A stretch of 9,526 nt of DNA from an uncultured Dialister sp. GTDB lineage: Bacteria; Bacillota; Negativicutes; Veillonellales; Dialisteraceae. Under the pieces are notes generated by a model. The model was not told the DNA's origin, made no database searches, and saw nothing but the letters and a program-made list of their open reading frames with translations. The position numbers and the translations under genes are program-made. Shown piece by piece: positions 1 through 6,201 of this stretch (positions are counted from its first letter, which is position 1; the number at the start of each line of letters is the position of its first letter). The stretch covers positions 1 to 9,526 of the forward strand of contig UQRR01000078.1 of the NCBI GenBank assembly GCA_900543455.1. Direction: 5' to 3'.

Positions 1-38
1 GGTGAAAACATCGGCACCCTTGTTACAGACTAAGTTTA

Positions 39-572
39 TTATTTGCCGCAAGGCTCTTCGGCAGAGGGCTTTTTGGCGGTCGGTTTTTTTGTCGTCGTAT
101 TCTTGGCGCTTGCTGCCGGCTTCGTGTAGCTCTTTTTGGCGCCCTGGATCGGGATGTCGATGACGAGGCGATGCGGCTTTCCGAGCTTCGCATCCGGGCG
201 AAGGGCAAAGACGTGAATGTCGTCGATCTTCTGCGGCTTGGTGAGGGCGACATCGATATAGGTGTCACCGTCCTTTTCAGAAACGGTGGCGAAATCGATG
301 GCGCGCGGATCCATATCGTATTGAGTGCCGCTGAAGCTCTTTTGGGTGTTCTTTAGGATGACTTCGAAGTTTTTGCCGGATTTGTCTATCGCAGCCTCCG
401 CCTGTACCGCTTTCGTGAGATCTGTCACGATACGGACGAAGGGGGGATCGCCATCATTTCTGGCTGTCCAGCGAAGATCAGTGATTTCTGCATCTTTCGC
501 CCACGCTTCATTACCCGCCCAAGGCAGCAGAAGAAGCGAAAACACAAGCAGGATGAGTTTGAAATATTTCAT
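39..572 (-). CDS. Secreted AMIN-domain protein, probable peptidoglycan-binding envelope protein
   Basis: A 177-residue exported protein. Residues 1-25 form a signal peptide: MKYFK, a hydrophobic core LILLVFSLLLL, then a plausible AWA signal peptidase I site before K26. Residues about 28-142 look like one AMIN domain (the beta-rich domain at the N-terminus of AmiC-type amidases and of secretins): ITDLRW at the start, FVRIVTDL near 45-52, alternating beta strands, and the closing RLVIDI at 135-140. AMIN domains are known to bind peptidoglycan and place partner proteins in the periplasm. Residues 143-177 are a low-complexity Lys/Thr/Pro/Ala tail with KKP repeats and a late Cys, resembling a cell-wall linker. 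No amidase or catalytic domain follows, so this is a stand-alone AMIN protein. The ATG at 572 is preceded by AAAGGA (578-583) with 5 nt spacing. It is divergent from the deacetylase gene. The domain call is made from sequence pattern only. Confidence 0.75.
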   Translation of the reverse strand: MKYFKLILLVFSLLLLPWAGNEAWAKDAEITDLRWTARNDGDPPFVRIVTDLTKAVQAEAAIDKSGKNFEVILKNTQKSFSGTQYDMDPRAIDFATVSEKDGDTYIDVALTKPQKIDDIHVFALRPDAKLGKPHRLVIDIPIQGAKKSYTKPAASAKNTTTKKPTAKKPSAEEPCGK

Positions 573-631
573 AGATATCCTTTCTTATACATGTCTTACA
601 CGTGCGTAACGATACTCTCTCATATGGTTTT

Positions 632-637
632 ATTATA
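632..637 (-). promoter_or_regulatory. Extended -10 promoter for the AMIN gene
   Basis: Read on the minus strand, TGTTATAAT contains a perfect TATAAT with the TG of an extended -10 one base upstream. It lies about 60 bp before the ATG at 572. At 17 bp spacing the -35 position reads GGCTCA, a poor match, which fits an extended -10 promoter. Confidence 0.55.
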
Positions 638-776
638 ACACAGCGAGAAAAGGGTGAGCCCGTGGGGCGTGCCCTCCCTTGATTGGGTTTGAAAGGCTCG
701 TTTGAATGAGGAATCAGGAATGAAGGTGGCGGCTTCGCCGCGAATATATATGGGGCTATGCCCGAAGGTGGTATTT

Positions 777-833
777 AGTCACCAGTCACTAGTCACTTCT
801 AATCCCCAATCCCCAATCCCTAGTCACTCATCC
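777..833 (-). repeat. Heptamer-containing interspersed repeat, left copy
   Basis: This segment is built from AGTCAC units followed by three CCCCAAT-type heptamers and TAGTCACTCATCCC. Its reverse complement matches 1931-1985: both begin GGGATGAGT, pass through AGGGATT heptamers and end in GTGACT and GACTGG elements. The copies are imperfect and lie in opposite orientation on either side of the deacetylase gene. Confidence 0.7.
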
Positions 834-853
834 CTTAAAGTACCGAGAAAAAC

Positions 854-899
854 TTGACACTTGCGGTTCTTGTCAAAACGCTTTATTTTCTTGTAAAAT
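854..899 (+). promoter_or_regulatory. Probable promoter and dyad upstream of the deacetylase gene
   Basis: TTGTCA (870-875) and TAAAAT (894-899) at 18 bp spacing form a plausible sigma-70-type promoter. Other -10-like hexamers follow at 905-910 (TAAAAT), 913-918 (TATAGT) and 924-929 (CATAAT, preceded by TG and one base), so the exact start is uncertain. A second -35-like TTGACA at 854-859 pairs with TGTCAA at 871-876 as a dyad with an 11 bp spacer overlapping the -35, which could be an operator. Confidence 0.45.
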
Positions 900-968
900 C
901 GTAGTAAAATATTATAGTGTTGTCATAATAGGAAAACTATAGCAATTCGATACAAAGGAGTTTGACCA

Positions 969-1868
969 TTGGATTTCTCGTATAGCAAATGGAAAAAAGC
1001 AGCAGCTCTCTCAGCGGCGTCGCTGCTCGCACTGTCGGCTTTTGCACTGACGGGCTGTGGGGGACAAGGCGGGGAGAAGGTAGCGTCTTCTCAGCCGGCA
1101 GCGGCTTCGGCGCAAGCACCGGATCCGAATCTGAAACCCGGCGTCGCTGTCGTGCATCGCGCAGCGGATGTGAAGTATAGTGTACCGGAGGGCGTGTCCG
1201 TCCTCATGTACCACATGATCGGAGACGAACAGGGCAATGCAGCCGTCATGACCGAGGCAAATCTGCGTATCCAGATGAATTATCTGCGTGATCACGGCTA
1301 CCATCCGATCACCATGCAGGAGCTCTATGACTATGTCACCAAGGGGGCGCCTCTTCCGGAAAAGCCTGTCTGCATCACTTTCGATGACGGATATCTCGAC
1401 AGCTACACCATCGTATATCCGCTCATGAAGGAGTATGGCTTCCCATGGACGCTCTTCCTGATCACCGATGATGTAGGAAAGCCGTATAACCGCATGACTT
1501 GGGATCAGCTGAAGGAAATGGCAAACAGCCATGCTGTCACCATCGCAAGTCATACGCTGTCGCATCCCAAGCTCCACAATCTTGCCACCCGTGCAGAAAA
1601 AGAGAAGGAGATCGTCGAGGCGAATAAGGCACTCAAGTACCAGCTCGGGATCGACAATGTCTGGCTGGCATATCCTTATGGTGACTATGACGATGAAGTC
1701 ATCGATATCTGCAAGAAGGCCGGTATCAAGATGGCTGTCACGACAGACGCCGGCCGCGTCCATGTCGGCAGCTTCCCCTATGATCTGAAGAGAGCGTATA
1801 TCGGGAATGACATTTCCATCGCCCGCTTCTCGGAACGTCTGAACAAGGATAATTACACGCCGGTTTGA
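969..1868 (+). CDS. Polysaccharide deacetylase lipoprotein (NodB/CE4 family)
   Basis: A 299-residue exported lipoprotein, probably a metal-dependent deacetylase of an N-acetylated envelope glycan. The TTG start at 969 is supported by AAGGAG (955-960) with 8 nt spacing; no in-frame ATG would keep the signal sequence. Residues 1-30 are a lipoprotein signal ending in the lipobox LTGC, giving lipidated Cys30. A Gln/Ala/Pro-rich linker follows to about residue 55. The CE4 domain has its signature motifs: TFDDG at 137-141 (D139 the usual catalytic base, D140 a metal ligand), the second metal-binding motif H195-TLS-H199, and the motif 3 region YPYGDY from 235. VLMYHMI near residue 80 is the usual start of this family. 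All key residues are present, so it should be active. The substrate (peptidoglycan, poly-N-acetylglucosamine or other glycan) cannot be read from sequence. No clear terminator follows. Confidence 0.92.
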   Translation: MDFSYSKWKKAAALSAASLLALSAFALTGCGGQGGEKVASSQPAAASAQAPDPNLKPGVAVVHRAADVKYSVPEGVSVLMYHMIGDEQGNAAVMTEANLRIQMNYLRDHGYHPITMQELYDYVTKGAPLPEKPVCITFDDGYLDSYTIVYPLMKEYGFPWTLFLITDDVGKPYNRMTWDQLKEMANSHAVTIASHTLSHPKLHNLATRAEKEKEIVEANKALKYQLGIDNVWLAYPYGDYDDEVIDICKKAGIKMAVTTDAGRVHVGSFPYDLKRAYIGNDISIARFSERLNKDNYTPV

Positions 1869-1930
1869 TGGCTGAGCGGGGGCTTTGACGTGAATCTTCA
1901 TAGGTTAAGCGGGTTCTGAAGGTGAAAGCA

Positions 1931-1985
1931 GGGATGAGTAGCTAGGGATTAGGGATTGGGAGACTCAAGTGACTGTTGACTGGGA
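1931..1985 (+). repeat. Heptamer-containing interspersed repeat, right copy
   Basis: GGGATGAGT, then AGGGATT-type heptamers (GGGATT three times), then GTGACTGTTGACTGGGA. It is the inverted counterpart of 777-833 with several substitutions and small indels. Confidence 0.7.
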
Positions 1986-2009
1986 TTCTCCGGCATCGTC
2001 ATCCCAAGC

Positions 2010-2150
2010 GCTACGCTCGAAATGACGATGCGCGCGAAGCGCTATCAAAACTCCGCGGTGCTTAGATCCTTCGACTCAGTTCTCATATTTCAGATAAGCC
2101 ATTATTTAACATACGACGTTTTTCTCCGCTCAGGATGACGAAATACGCCG
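2010..2150 (+). repeat. Composite intergenic repeat, copy A (uninterrupted, empty site)
   Basis: From GCTACGCTCGA through GCGAAGCGCTATCAAAACTC, GATCCTTCGACTCAGTTCT and TTCAGATAAGCCATT to TTTCTCCGCTCAGGATGACG, this 141 bp segment matches 4369-4710 nearly base for base once two insertions in the latter are removed. Here GCTTAGATCC (2060-2069) is uninterrupted and a single TTAA lies at 2106-2109. CCTTCGACT...CGCTCAGGATGACG resembles short repeats common in many bacterial genomes; the family name is not known to me. Confidence 0.8.
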
Positions 2151-2265
2151 CCCTGCTCCCCGTTGAACCCATAGAACCCATAGAACCCGCTCCCCCTCTT
2201 TCATCCCCGATCAAAAGGCGATACGCCCCAGGGGCTAACCCTCAACCCTTTTTCAAGGAGTCATA

Positions 2266-3213
2266 ATGAAACGATTTTTCAACAACATCGTGGTCAAGTT
2301 TATCTTGATCACCCTGGTCTTTTTCATCATCACGTCTCCGATCGTGGTGCTCTTCGGGCCGTTCGGCAATCTGAAGCGTGCTGTGGTCGGTGCGATCATG
2401 CGCTCACGGCATCCGCAGTACATCACGTGGCTTTACGATCAGGAGGAGCTGAACCAGATCCTCGGCACTGTGACGACGACGGATAAGCAGAATGTATTCG
2501 CTTTCAAGCCGCGCACGGATGCGACGCTGAAGCTGAAAAAGATCGAGACATCCCGCTTCGTCGGGTATCTGCTGGAGATCCCAAATCCGAAACGTATCGA
2601 AGTCGCTACGGCAGAAGACATCAATGAGAAGGGGGATACCACTTCCAGCATCGCGAAAAAGAACAATGCCGTAGCAGCCATCAATGGCGGCGGCTTCTAC
2701 GATCCGAATGGCACCGGCATCGGACGTCTGCCCTATGGCTTCATCTTGCATCAGGGCAAGTACCTTTTGGGGCAGCAGGTCGATGACAAGGAAAAGGTCG
2801 ACTTCGTCGGAATGACGAAGAACGGGAACCTGATCGCCGGGAACTACAATAAGAAAGAACTGCGCGACCTTGGCGCGGTCGAAGGCCTGACCTTCGGCCC
2901 GCCGCTCATCATTAATGGGCAAAAGGTCATCAAGAGCGGTGACGGTGGCTGGGGGATTTCCCCGCGCTCGGCCATCGGACAGAAGAAGGATGGTACGATG
3001 CTCTTCCTCGTCATCGATGGACGACAGCCCGGCTACAGCATCGGCGCGACGCTTGTCGATTCGCAGAATATCCTCTATGAAAACGGGGCCTACATTGCGG
3101 CTAATCTGGACGGCGGATCTTCCACGACACTTTACTATAATGGCAAGGTGGTCAATAAGCCTGCCGATCTTCTGGGCGAACGTATGATACCGACTGCATT
3201 TATCGTGAAATAA
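2266..3213 (+). CDS. Membrane-anchored phosphodiester glycosidase family protein (NAGPA domain)
   Basis: A 315-residue protein with one N-terminal membrane segment (about residues 9-31, IVVKFILITLVFF onward) and an extracytoplasmic NAGPA domain, also described as an exopolysaccharide biosynthesis or phosphodiester glycosidase domain. Conserved elements in order: AINGGGFY (138-145), SPRSAIG (232-238), LVIDGRQPG (248-256) and NLDGGSSTTL (280-289). These are the glycine- and aspartate-rich motifs typical of the family. Related enzymes hydrolyse sugar-phosphate-sugar or sugar-1-phosphodiester bonds; in bacteria proposed substrates include wall or capsular glycan phosphodiesters. The ATG is preceded by AAGGAG (2255-2260) at 5 nt. 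The stop codon TAA is the first part of the TAAGGAG ribosome site of the next gene, so the two are probably coupled in translation. The family call is firm; the substrate is unknown. Confidence 0.88.
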   Translation: MKRFFNNIVVKFILITLVFFIITSPIVVLFGPFGNLKRAVVGAIMRSRHPQYITWLYDQEELNQILGTVTTTDKQNVFAFKPRTDATLKLKKIETSRFVGYLLEIPNPKRIEVATAEDINEKGDTTSSIAKKNNAVAAINGGGFYDPNGTGIGRLPYGFILHQGKYLLGQQVDDKEKVDFVGMTKNGNLIAGNYNKKELRDLGAVEGLTFGPPLIINGQKVIKSGDGGWGISPRSAIGQKKDGTMLFLVIDGRQPGYSIGATLVDSQNILYENGAYIAANLDGGSSTTLYYNGKVVNKPADLLGERMIPTAFIVK

Positions 3214-3217
3214 GGAG
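3212..3217 (+). promoter_or_regulatory. Ribosome binding site overlapping the upstream stop codon
   Basis: AAGGAG at 3212-3217 shares bases with the TAA stop (3211-3213) of the NAGPA gene and lies 6 nt before the GTG at 3224. This supports the GTG start and suggests translational coupling. Confidence 0.75.
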
Positions 3218-3223
3218 AACAGC

Positions 3224-4156
3224 GTGAAGAAAAAAATCGCACAGCTCATGATCTGCTTCCTCCTTGGCGTAGGGGTGCAGGCAGGAGCCTACGTATATAT
3301 GGACCGCGTCCTTTTTGCCCCGCTCTCCTCAGGTGACTACGATATGTCTGATGTGAAGGACAAAGTCGCAGAGCAGGCGGAAAAGGAAGGCAAGAAGCTC
3401 TATGCGAAGGTCAGCGTGAAGGGGAAAGCCTACTACTCGCATGACTATAAATATATGGCAGATGTGACCGCAGAAACGGTCACCATTTACAAAGCCGAAG
3501 ATCTTGGACATCCTCAGATCGTGGATCTGAAAGGACAGGGCGTTTCTTTCTTCGAATGGATGCCGGACAGAAATCTGGCGCTCATGGCGCTCTATCCGAT
3601 CCACTGGAAAGGCGGACGCTGGGATGTGACACTGGCGCGCTACAATCCGGAAGGCACCACGCACGAATCCGATGCGCCGATCCGTGATCTGCCAAGAAAT
3701 GCAAAGATCGTGGATGTCGCTTACTCGACCGCGACCAATGCCGTCTACATGAAGATGGAAGTCGGCAAAGGCCTCTACCGCATCTACCGCACGGATGCAA
3801 ACTATGATACCCGCCGCATCTACGTCCAGACCTCGCACATCGGCAAGATGGCCGTCTACTATGATGCAGACCGCCTCTTCTATGATGACAGCCAGAAGGG
3901 TATCATGTACACTTTCAATGGAGATGACAGCTCGTGGCGCGTCATCTCTCCGCCGGGGGCTTACCGTCTGGTCGGTCTTGGGGATGATAAGACCATCTAT
4001 GCAGCTAAGATCAACAACAAGGGCGAGGCGATCGCTTACTATACGGGTAAACTCGGCGTCGGCTTCAAAGAAGTCAAAGCGCTGGAAACACCTGTAGAAT
4101 TCAACTCCATCACCGTCCATATGATCCGCGAAGCCGCCATGCACGCGGGAAAATAA
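3224..4156 (+). CDS. Exported protein of unknown function, possible beta-propeller
   Basis: A 310-residue protein I do not recognise. It starts at GTG with MKKKIAQLMICFLLGVGVQA, a signal peptide or uncleaved membrane anchor (about residues 5-25). Residues 36-60 are charged and probably helical. From about residue 85 there are roughly five beta-rich segments of about 30-48 residues (near 85-126, 133-180, 183-224, 226-267 and 268-298). Several carry a Tyr-rich strand, for example LYRIYRTD, VYYDADRLFYDD and IAYYTGKLG. This spacing resembles TolB- or WD-like propeller blades, but no canonical blade signature is visible. It is the second gene of an operon with the NAGPA protein, sharing its stop-codon ribosome site, and is followed by a strong terminator. 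A scaffold, substrate-binding or sensor role beside the glycosidase is possible; this is inference from context only. Confidence 0.8.
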   Translation: MKKKIAQLMICFLLGVGVQAGAYVYMDRVLFAPLSSGDYDMSDVKDKVAEQAEKEGKKLYAKVSVKGKAYYSHDYKYMADVTAETVTIYKAEDLGHPQIVDLKGQGVSFFEWMPDRNLALMALYPIHWKGGRWDVTLARYNPEGTTHESDAPIRDLPRNAKIVDVAYSTATNAVYMKMEVGKGLYRIYRTDANYDTRRIYVQTSHIGKMAVYYDADRLFYDDSQKGIMYTFNGDDSSWRVISPPGAYRLVGLGDDKTIYAAKINNKGEAIAYYTGKLGVGFKEVKALETPVEFNSITVHMIREAAMHAGK

Positions 4157-4182
4157 AAAGCAGCGCTTCGGCGCTGCTTTTT
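4155..4182 (+). terminator. Intrinsic terminator of the NAGPA operon
   Basis: GCAGCGC, loop TTCG, GCGCTGC and then TTTTT; the stem extends with A-T pairs. It overlaps the stop codon at 4154-4156. Confidence 0.93.
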
Positions 4183-4225
4183 GTGCGTAAGAGACTAAGA
4201 GACTAAGAGACATCAGACTCCCGTA

Positions 4226-4387
4226 TCGTCATTTCGAGCGTAAGCGAGAAATCTTCCTTGCAGACCGATAAACGACGCCTATGTGAACGCAGAAACACGT
4301 AGCAACAAGACATCGTTTCCCTGCCAGTGCCTATACGATACTGACCGCAGTGCAAGAAAGATCTCTCGGCTACGCTCGAGATGACGA
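4226..4387. repeat. Interspersed repeat with 37 bp inverted ends
   Basis: The left arm (4226-4262) begins TCGTCATTTCGAGCG and ends CTTGCA; the right arm (4351-4387) is its imperfect reverse complement, from TGCAAG to CGCTCGAGATGACGA. An 88 bp centre separates them. The TCATTTCGAGCG...CGAGAAATCT motif is typical of widespread bacterial intergenic repeats. The right arm overlaps the start of composite repeat copy B. Confidence 0.75.
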
Positions 4388-4421
4388 CGGCGCGAAGCGC
4401 TATCAAAACTCCGCGGCGCTT

Positions 4422-4460
4422 AGGGAAACACTGATTCTTCGATTGAAACAGCGTTTCCCT
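4422..4460. mobile_element. End-only remnant or mini derivative of the GGAAAC element
   Basis: AGGGAAACACTGATT joins almost directly to GATTGAAACAGCGTTTCCCT. These are the left and right ends of the elements at 4506-4665 and 6305-6463 with about 120 bp of the interior missing. The empty-site copy reads GCTTAGATCC at the same place. Flanks are TTAG on the left and CTGG on the right, so no clean target duplication remains. Confidence 0.65.
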
Positions 4461-4505
4461 GGATCCTTCGACTCAGTTCTTCTATTTCAGATAAGCCATT
4501 TTTAA

Positions 4506-4665
4506 GGAAACACTGATTAAATCGTTATCAGATTTCATTCTTGGATTTTTTATACAGAGCGAGGAGACATTCGACGCGAATAGCGAGCTATTTAAGGAGA
4601 ATGTCGACGACACTATGTATAAAAATCCATATGAAATCTGACTCTGCGATTGAATCAGCGTTTCC
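4506..4665. mobile_element. MITE-like palindromic element, copy 1, flanked by TTAA
   Basis: This 160 bp element starts GGAAACACTGATTAAATCG and ends in the near reverse complement CGATTGAATCAGCGTTTCC. TTAA flanks both sides (4502-4505 and 4666-4669), while copy A of the host repeat has one TTAA (2106-2109), as expected for a 4 bp target duplication. The interior continues the palindrome: GACATTC (4566-4572) pairs with GAATGTC (4599-4605) around the central AATAGCGAGCTATT (4579-4592). It has no coding capacity. A 4 bp YTAR-type target with GG ends is reminiscent of the IS5 group, but the parental transposase is not in the window and this link is only a suggestion. Confidence 0.8.
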
Positions 4666-4772
4666 TTAACATACGACGTTTTTCTCCGCTCAGGATGACG
4701 AAATGCGCCGCTCCCATCCCTTCCCTTCAGCATCCATCTTTTATAATTTTCTTCCCCGATTTCCTGAATAAA

Positions 4773-4781
4773 TGATATAAT
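4773..4781 (+). promoter_or_regulatory. Extended -10 promoter of pyrFE
   Basis: TGATATAAT is a perfect extended -10 (TG, one base, TATAAT at 4776-4781). The -35 region is poor (TTCCCC at 18 bp). Transcription would start about 30 bp before the ATG, too close for a PyrR-type attenuator, and none is visible. Confidence 0.7.
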
Positions 4782-4819
4782 AGTTTAGATACCTATTATT
4801 CCCATGAAGGAGAGCGGAA

Positions 4820-5563
4820 ATGACAGAAGAAAACGAAATCTATACCGCCGACGACAGACTGATCGTCGCACTGGACGTCGACAGCTTTGACAAAATGAAA
4901 GCGCTGGTCGATGAGCTTGGCGATCTGATCTCCTACTACAAGGTCGGCATGGAGCTCTACTACAGTGCAGGCAGTGATACGATCCGTTACCTGAAGGAAC
5001 ACGGAAAGAAGGTTTTTCTTGATCTGAAGCTCCACGATATCCCGAATACCGTCGGTCACAGTGTGGCCTCCGTCACTCGCCTCGGCGTGAACCTCATCAC
5101 CGTCCATGCAGCAGGCGGCCGTGCGATGATGCAGGCAGCGACGCGCTATGCGAAGATCACTGCGGATGAGCTGGGCGTAGAACGTCCGAAGATCCTGGCA
5201 GTCACCGTCCTCACCAGCTTTGATGACCAGGGATGGCAGGAAGTCGGCGGACACCTCCCCATTCAGGAGCATGTGCTGGAGCTGGCGGCACTTGCGAAAT
5301 CCTCCGGTGTCGATGGTGTCGTCGCTTCCCCGAAAGAAGCCGGCAGCATCCGCGAGATGGCCGGCAAGGATGATTTCCTCATCGTGACCCCGGGCATCCG
5401 CCCATCCTTTGCCCAGACCGATGATCAGAAACGTATCGCGACCCCGTCACAGGCTTTCAAGGACGGCTCTTCCATGCTCGTTATCGGACGTCCGATCACA
5501 CAGGCGATCGACCCCTGTGCGGCTGCCCGTTTAATTTTAAAAGAAATAAAGGAGAACGCATAA
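4820..5563 (+). CDS. pyrF: Orotidine 5'-phosphate decarboxylase
   Basis: A 247-residue cytoplasmic enzyme catalysing the last step of de novo UMP synthesis, OMP to UMP plus CO2. The N-terminal LIVALDVD (residues 14-21) is the first TIM-barrel strand with its conserved Asp. The signature DLKLHDIPNTV lies at 68-78, with the catalytic D68-x-K70-xx-D73 array. ILAVTVLTS and IVTPGIRP are the usual later barrel strands, and IGRPIT carries R224, the expected phosphate-binding arginine. Length is normal for the short bacterial form. The ATG at 4820 is preceded by AAGGAG (4807-4812) at 7 nt. The stop TAA overlaps the pyrE ATG by one base (TAATG), so the genes form an operon with likely translational coupling. 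No other pyr genes are in the window. Confidence 0.96.
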   Translation: MTEENEIYTADDRLIVALDVDSFDKMKALVDELGDLISYYKVGMELYYSAGSDTIRYLKEHGKKVFLDLKLHDIPNTVGHSVASVTRLGVNLITVHAAGGRAMMQAATRYAKITADELGVERPKILAVTVLTSFDDQGWQEVGGHLPIQEHVLELAALAKSSGVDGVVASPKEAGSIREMAGKDDFLIVTPGIRPSFAQTDDQKRIATPSQAFKDGSSMLVIGRPITQAIDPCAAARLILKEIKENA

Positions 5564-6150
5564 TGAACGAAAAAGAAGTCGAATCTTTGCTGAAAGAAAC
5601 CAAAGCCATTCTGGAAGGTCATTTCCTTCTGACCAGCGGTCTTCACAGCCCTCTTTATGTAGAAAAATTCAATGTGCTCCAGCATCCGGAATACACGGAA
5701 AAGCTCTGCCAGGAATTTGCAAACCATTTCAAGGATATGGGCATCGAGACTGTCATTGGACCGGCGACCGGCGGCATCATCCTGTCTCAGGTCACTGCCC
5801 GTCTGCTGGGCGTTCGTTCCATTTTCACCGAAAGAGAAAATGGCAAGATGACCCTTCGCCGCGGCTTCAAGGTCGCTCCTGGTGAAAAAGTCCTCATCGT
5901 CGAAGACATCGTCACCACCGGCGGCTCTATCAAGGAAGTCGTCGATGTCGTGAATGAAGCCAAGGGTGATATCGTCGGCATCGGCCTCTTAGTAGACAGA
6001 AGCGGCGGCAAAGCAGACTTCGGCGTACCGCAGGAAAAGGTATATCCGCTGCTCCACCTCACCGTTCCGACCTACAAGCCGGAAGAATGCCCACTCTGCA
6101 AAGAAGGCGCGCCGATCACCGAACGTGGCAGCCATCATCTGAAAAAATAA
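5563..6150 (+). CDS. pyrE: Orotate phosphoribosyltransferase
   Basis: A 195-residue cytoplasmic enzyme joining orotate and PRPP to give OMP, which PyrF then decarboxylates. The PRPP-binding loop VLIVEDIVTTGGS is at residues 110-122, with the acidic pair E114-D115 and the TTGG phosphate loop. GPATGGII near 66-73 is the conserved glycine-rich segment, and FTERENG near 87-93 with LRRGF following matches the flexible loop region of the family. The C-terminal YKPEECPLC, with CPLC at 176-179, is typical of the branch often called the thermophile-type PyrE, also found in Clostridia and Negativicutes. AAAGGAG (5548-5554) lies 8 nt before the ATG, inside the end of pyrF. The gene is followed by an intrinsic terminator. 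Confidence 0.95.
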   Translation: MNEKEVESLLKETKAILEGHFLLTSGLHSPLYVEKFNVLQHPEYTEKLCQEFANHFKDMGIETVIGPATGGIILSQVTARLLGVRSIFTERENGKMTLRRGFKVAPGEKVLIVEDIVTTGGSIKEVVDVVNEAKGDIVGIGLLVDRSGGKADFGVPQEKVYPLLHLTVPTYKPEECPLCKEGAPITERGSHHLKK

Positions 6151-6162
6151 GAGTGAGATCTG

Positions 6163-6201
6163 AAAAACACACCTATCGAGAGATCGAGGGTGTGTTTTTT
6201 T
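6163..6201 (+). terminator. Intrinsic terminator of pyrFE
   Basis: AACACACC pairs with GGTGTGTT, with a small inner stem of TCGA and TCGA around GAGA, followed by a run of T (seven in the plus strand from 6195). Confidence 0.88.

Larger units (their letters stand above)
573..968. other. Divergent intergenic region between AMIN and deacetylase genes
   Basis: About 396 bp without a gene. Next to each gene lie that gene's own promoter elements. The middle (about 660-835) is repeat DNA: a GC-rich hairpin (GGCGGCTTCGCCGC, 727-740), a second small hairpin (GGGCTATGCCC, 753-763) and the CCCCAAT heptamer repeat at 777-833. The same hairpin core returns at 9147-9160, also next to a heptamer repeat. 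Confidence 0.6.
1869..2265. other. Repeat-filled intergenic region before the NAGPA operon
   Basis: About 397 bp with no credible gene. In order it holds the right heptamer repeat (1931-1985), a hairpin whose arms are CATCGTCAT (1994-2002) and ATGACGATG (2022-2030), the composite repeat 2010-2150 that recurs near 4369-4710, and two and a half 9 bp AACCCATAG units (2166-2188). No convincing promoter for the following gene was found. Confidence 0.6.
4369..4710 (+). repeat. Composite intergenic repeat, copy B (interrupted twice)
   Basis: Same order of sequence blocks as 2010-2150, but interrupted at 4422-4460 by a 39 bp end-only element and at 4502-4669 by a 160 bp element plus a duplicated TTAA. 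Removing these leaves a length within a few bases of copy A. Confidence 0.8.
4183..4819. other. Layered repeat block between the NAGPA operon and pyrF
   Basis: A stretch of 637 bp with no credible gene. In order: three 8 bp AAGAGACT units (4189-4212, last base changed), a long inverted repeat (4226-4387), composite repeat copy B (4369-4710) carrying two insertions with GGAAAC ends, then the pyrF promoter. Reading frames crossing the block have no ribosome site and run through repeats. Confidence 0.75.

Noticed and set aside
1..11. Possible start of another minus-strand gene (ATG at 11, weak AAGG upstream)
   Set aside because: Only three codons are visible, so it cannot be supported.
1011..1901. 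Long minus-strand reading frame opposite the deacetylase gene
   Set aside because: It has no ribosome site or recognisable domain and mirrors a gene with complete catalytic motifs; it reflects codon bias of the real gene.
2404..3249. 281-residue minus-strand reading frame opposite the NAGPA gene
   Set aside because: Antisense to conserved family motifs, composition unlike a protein family, and no ribosome site.
3329..4213. 294-residue minus-strand reading frame opposite the propeller-like gene
   Set aside because: It begins beyond a strong terminator in repeat DNA, and the plus-strand gene has a GTG with coupled ribosome site and signal peptide.
4482..4733. 83-residue minus-strand frame across element copy 1
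   Set aside because: Made of repeat sequence; copy 2 does not preserve it, so the element is non-coding.
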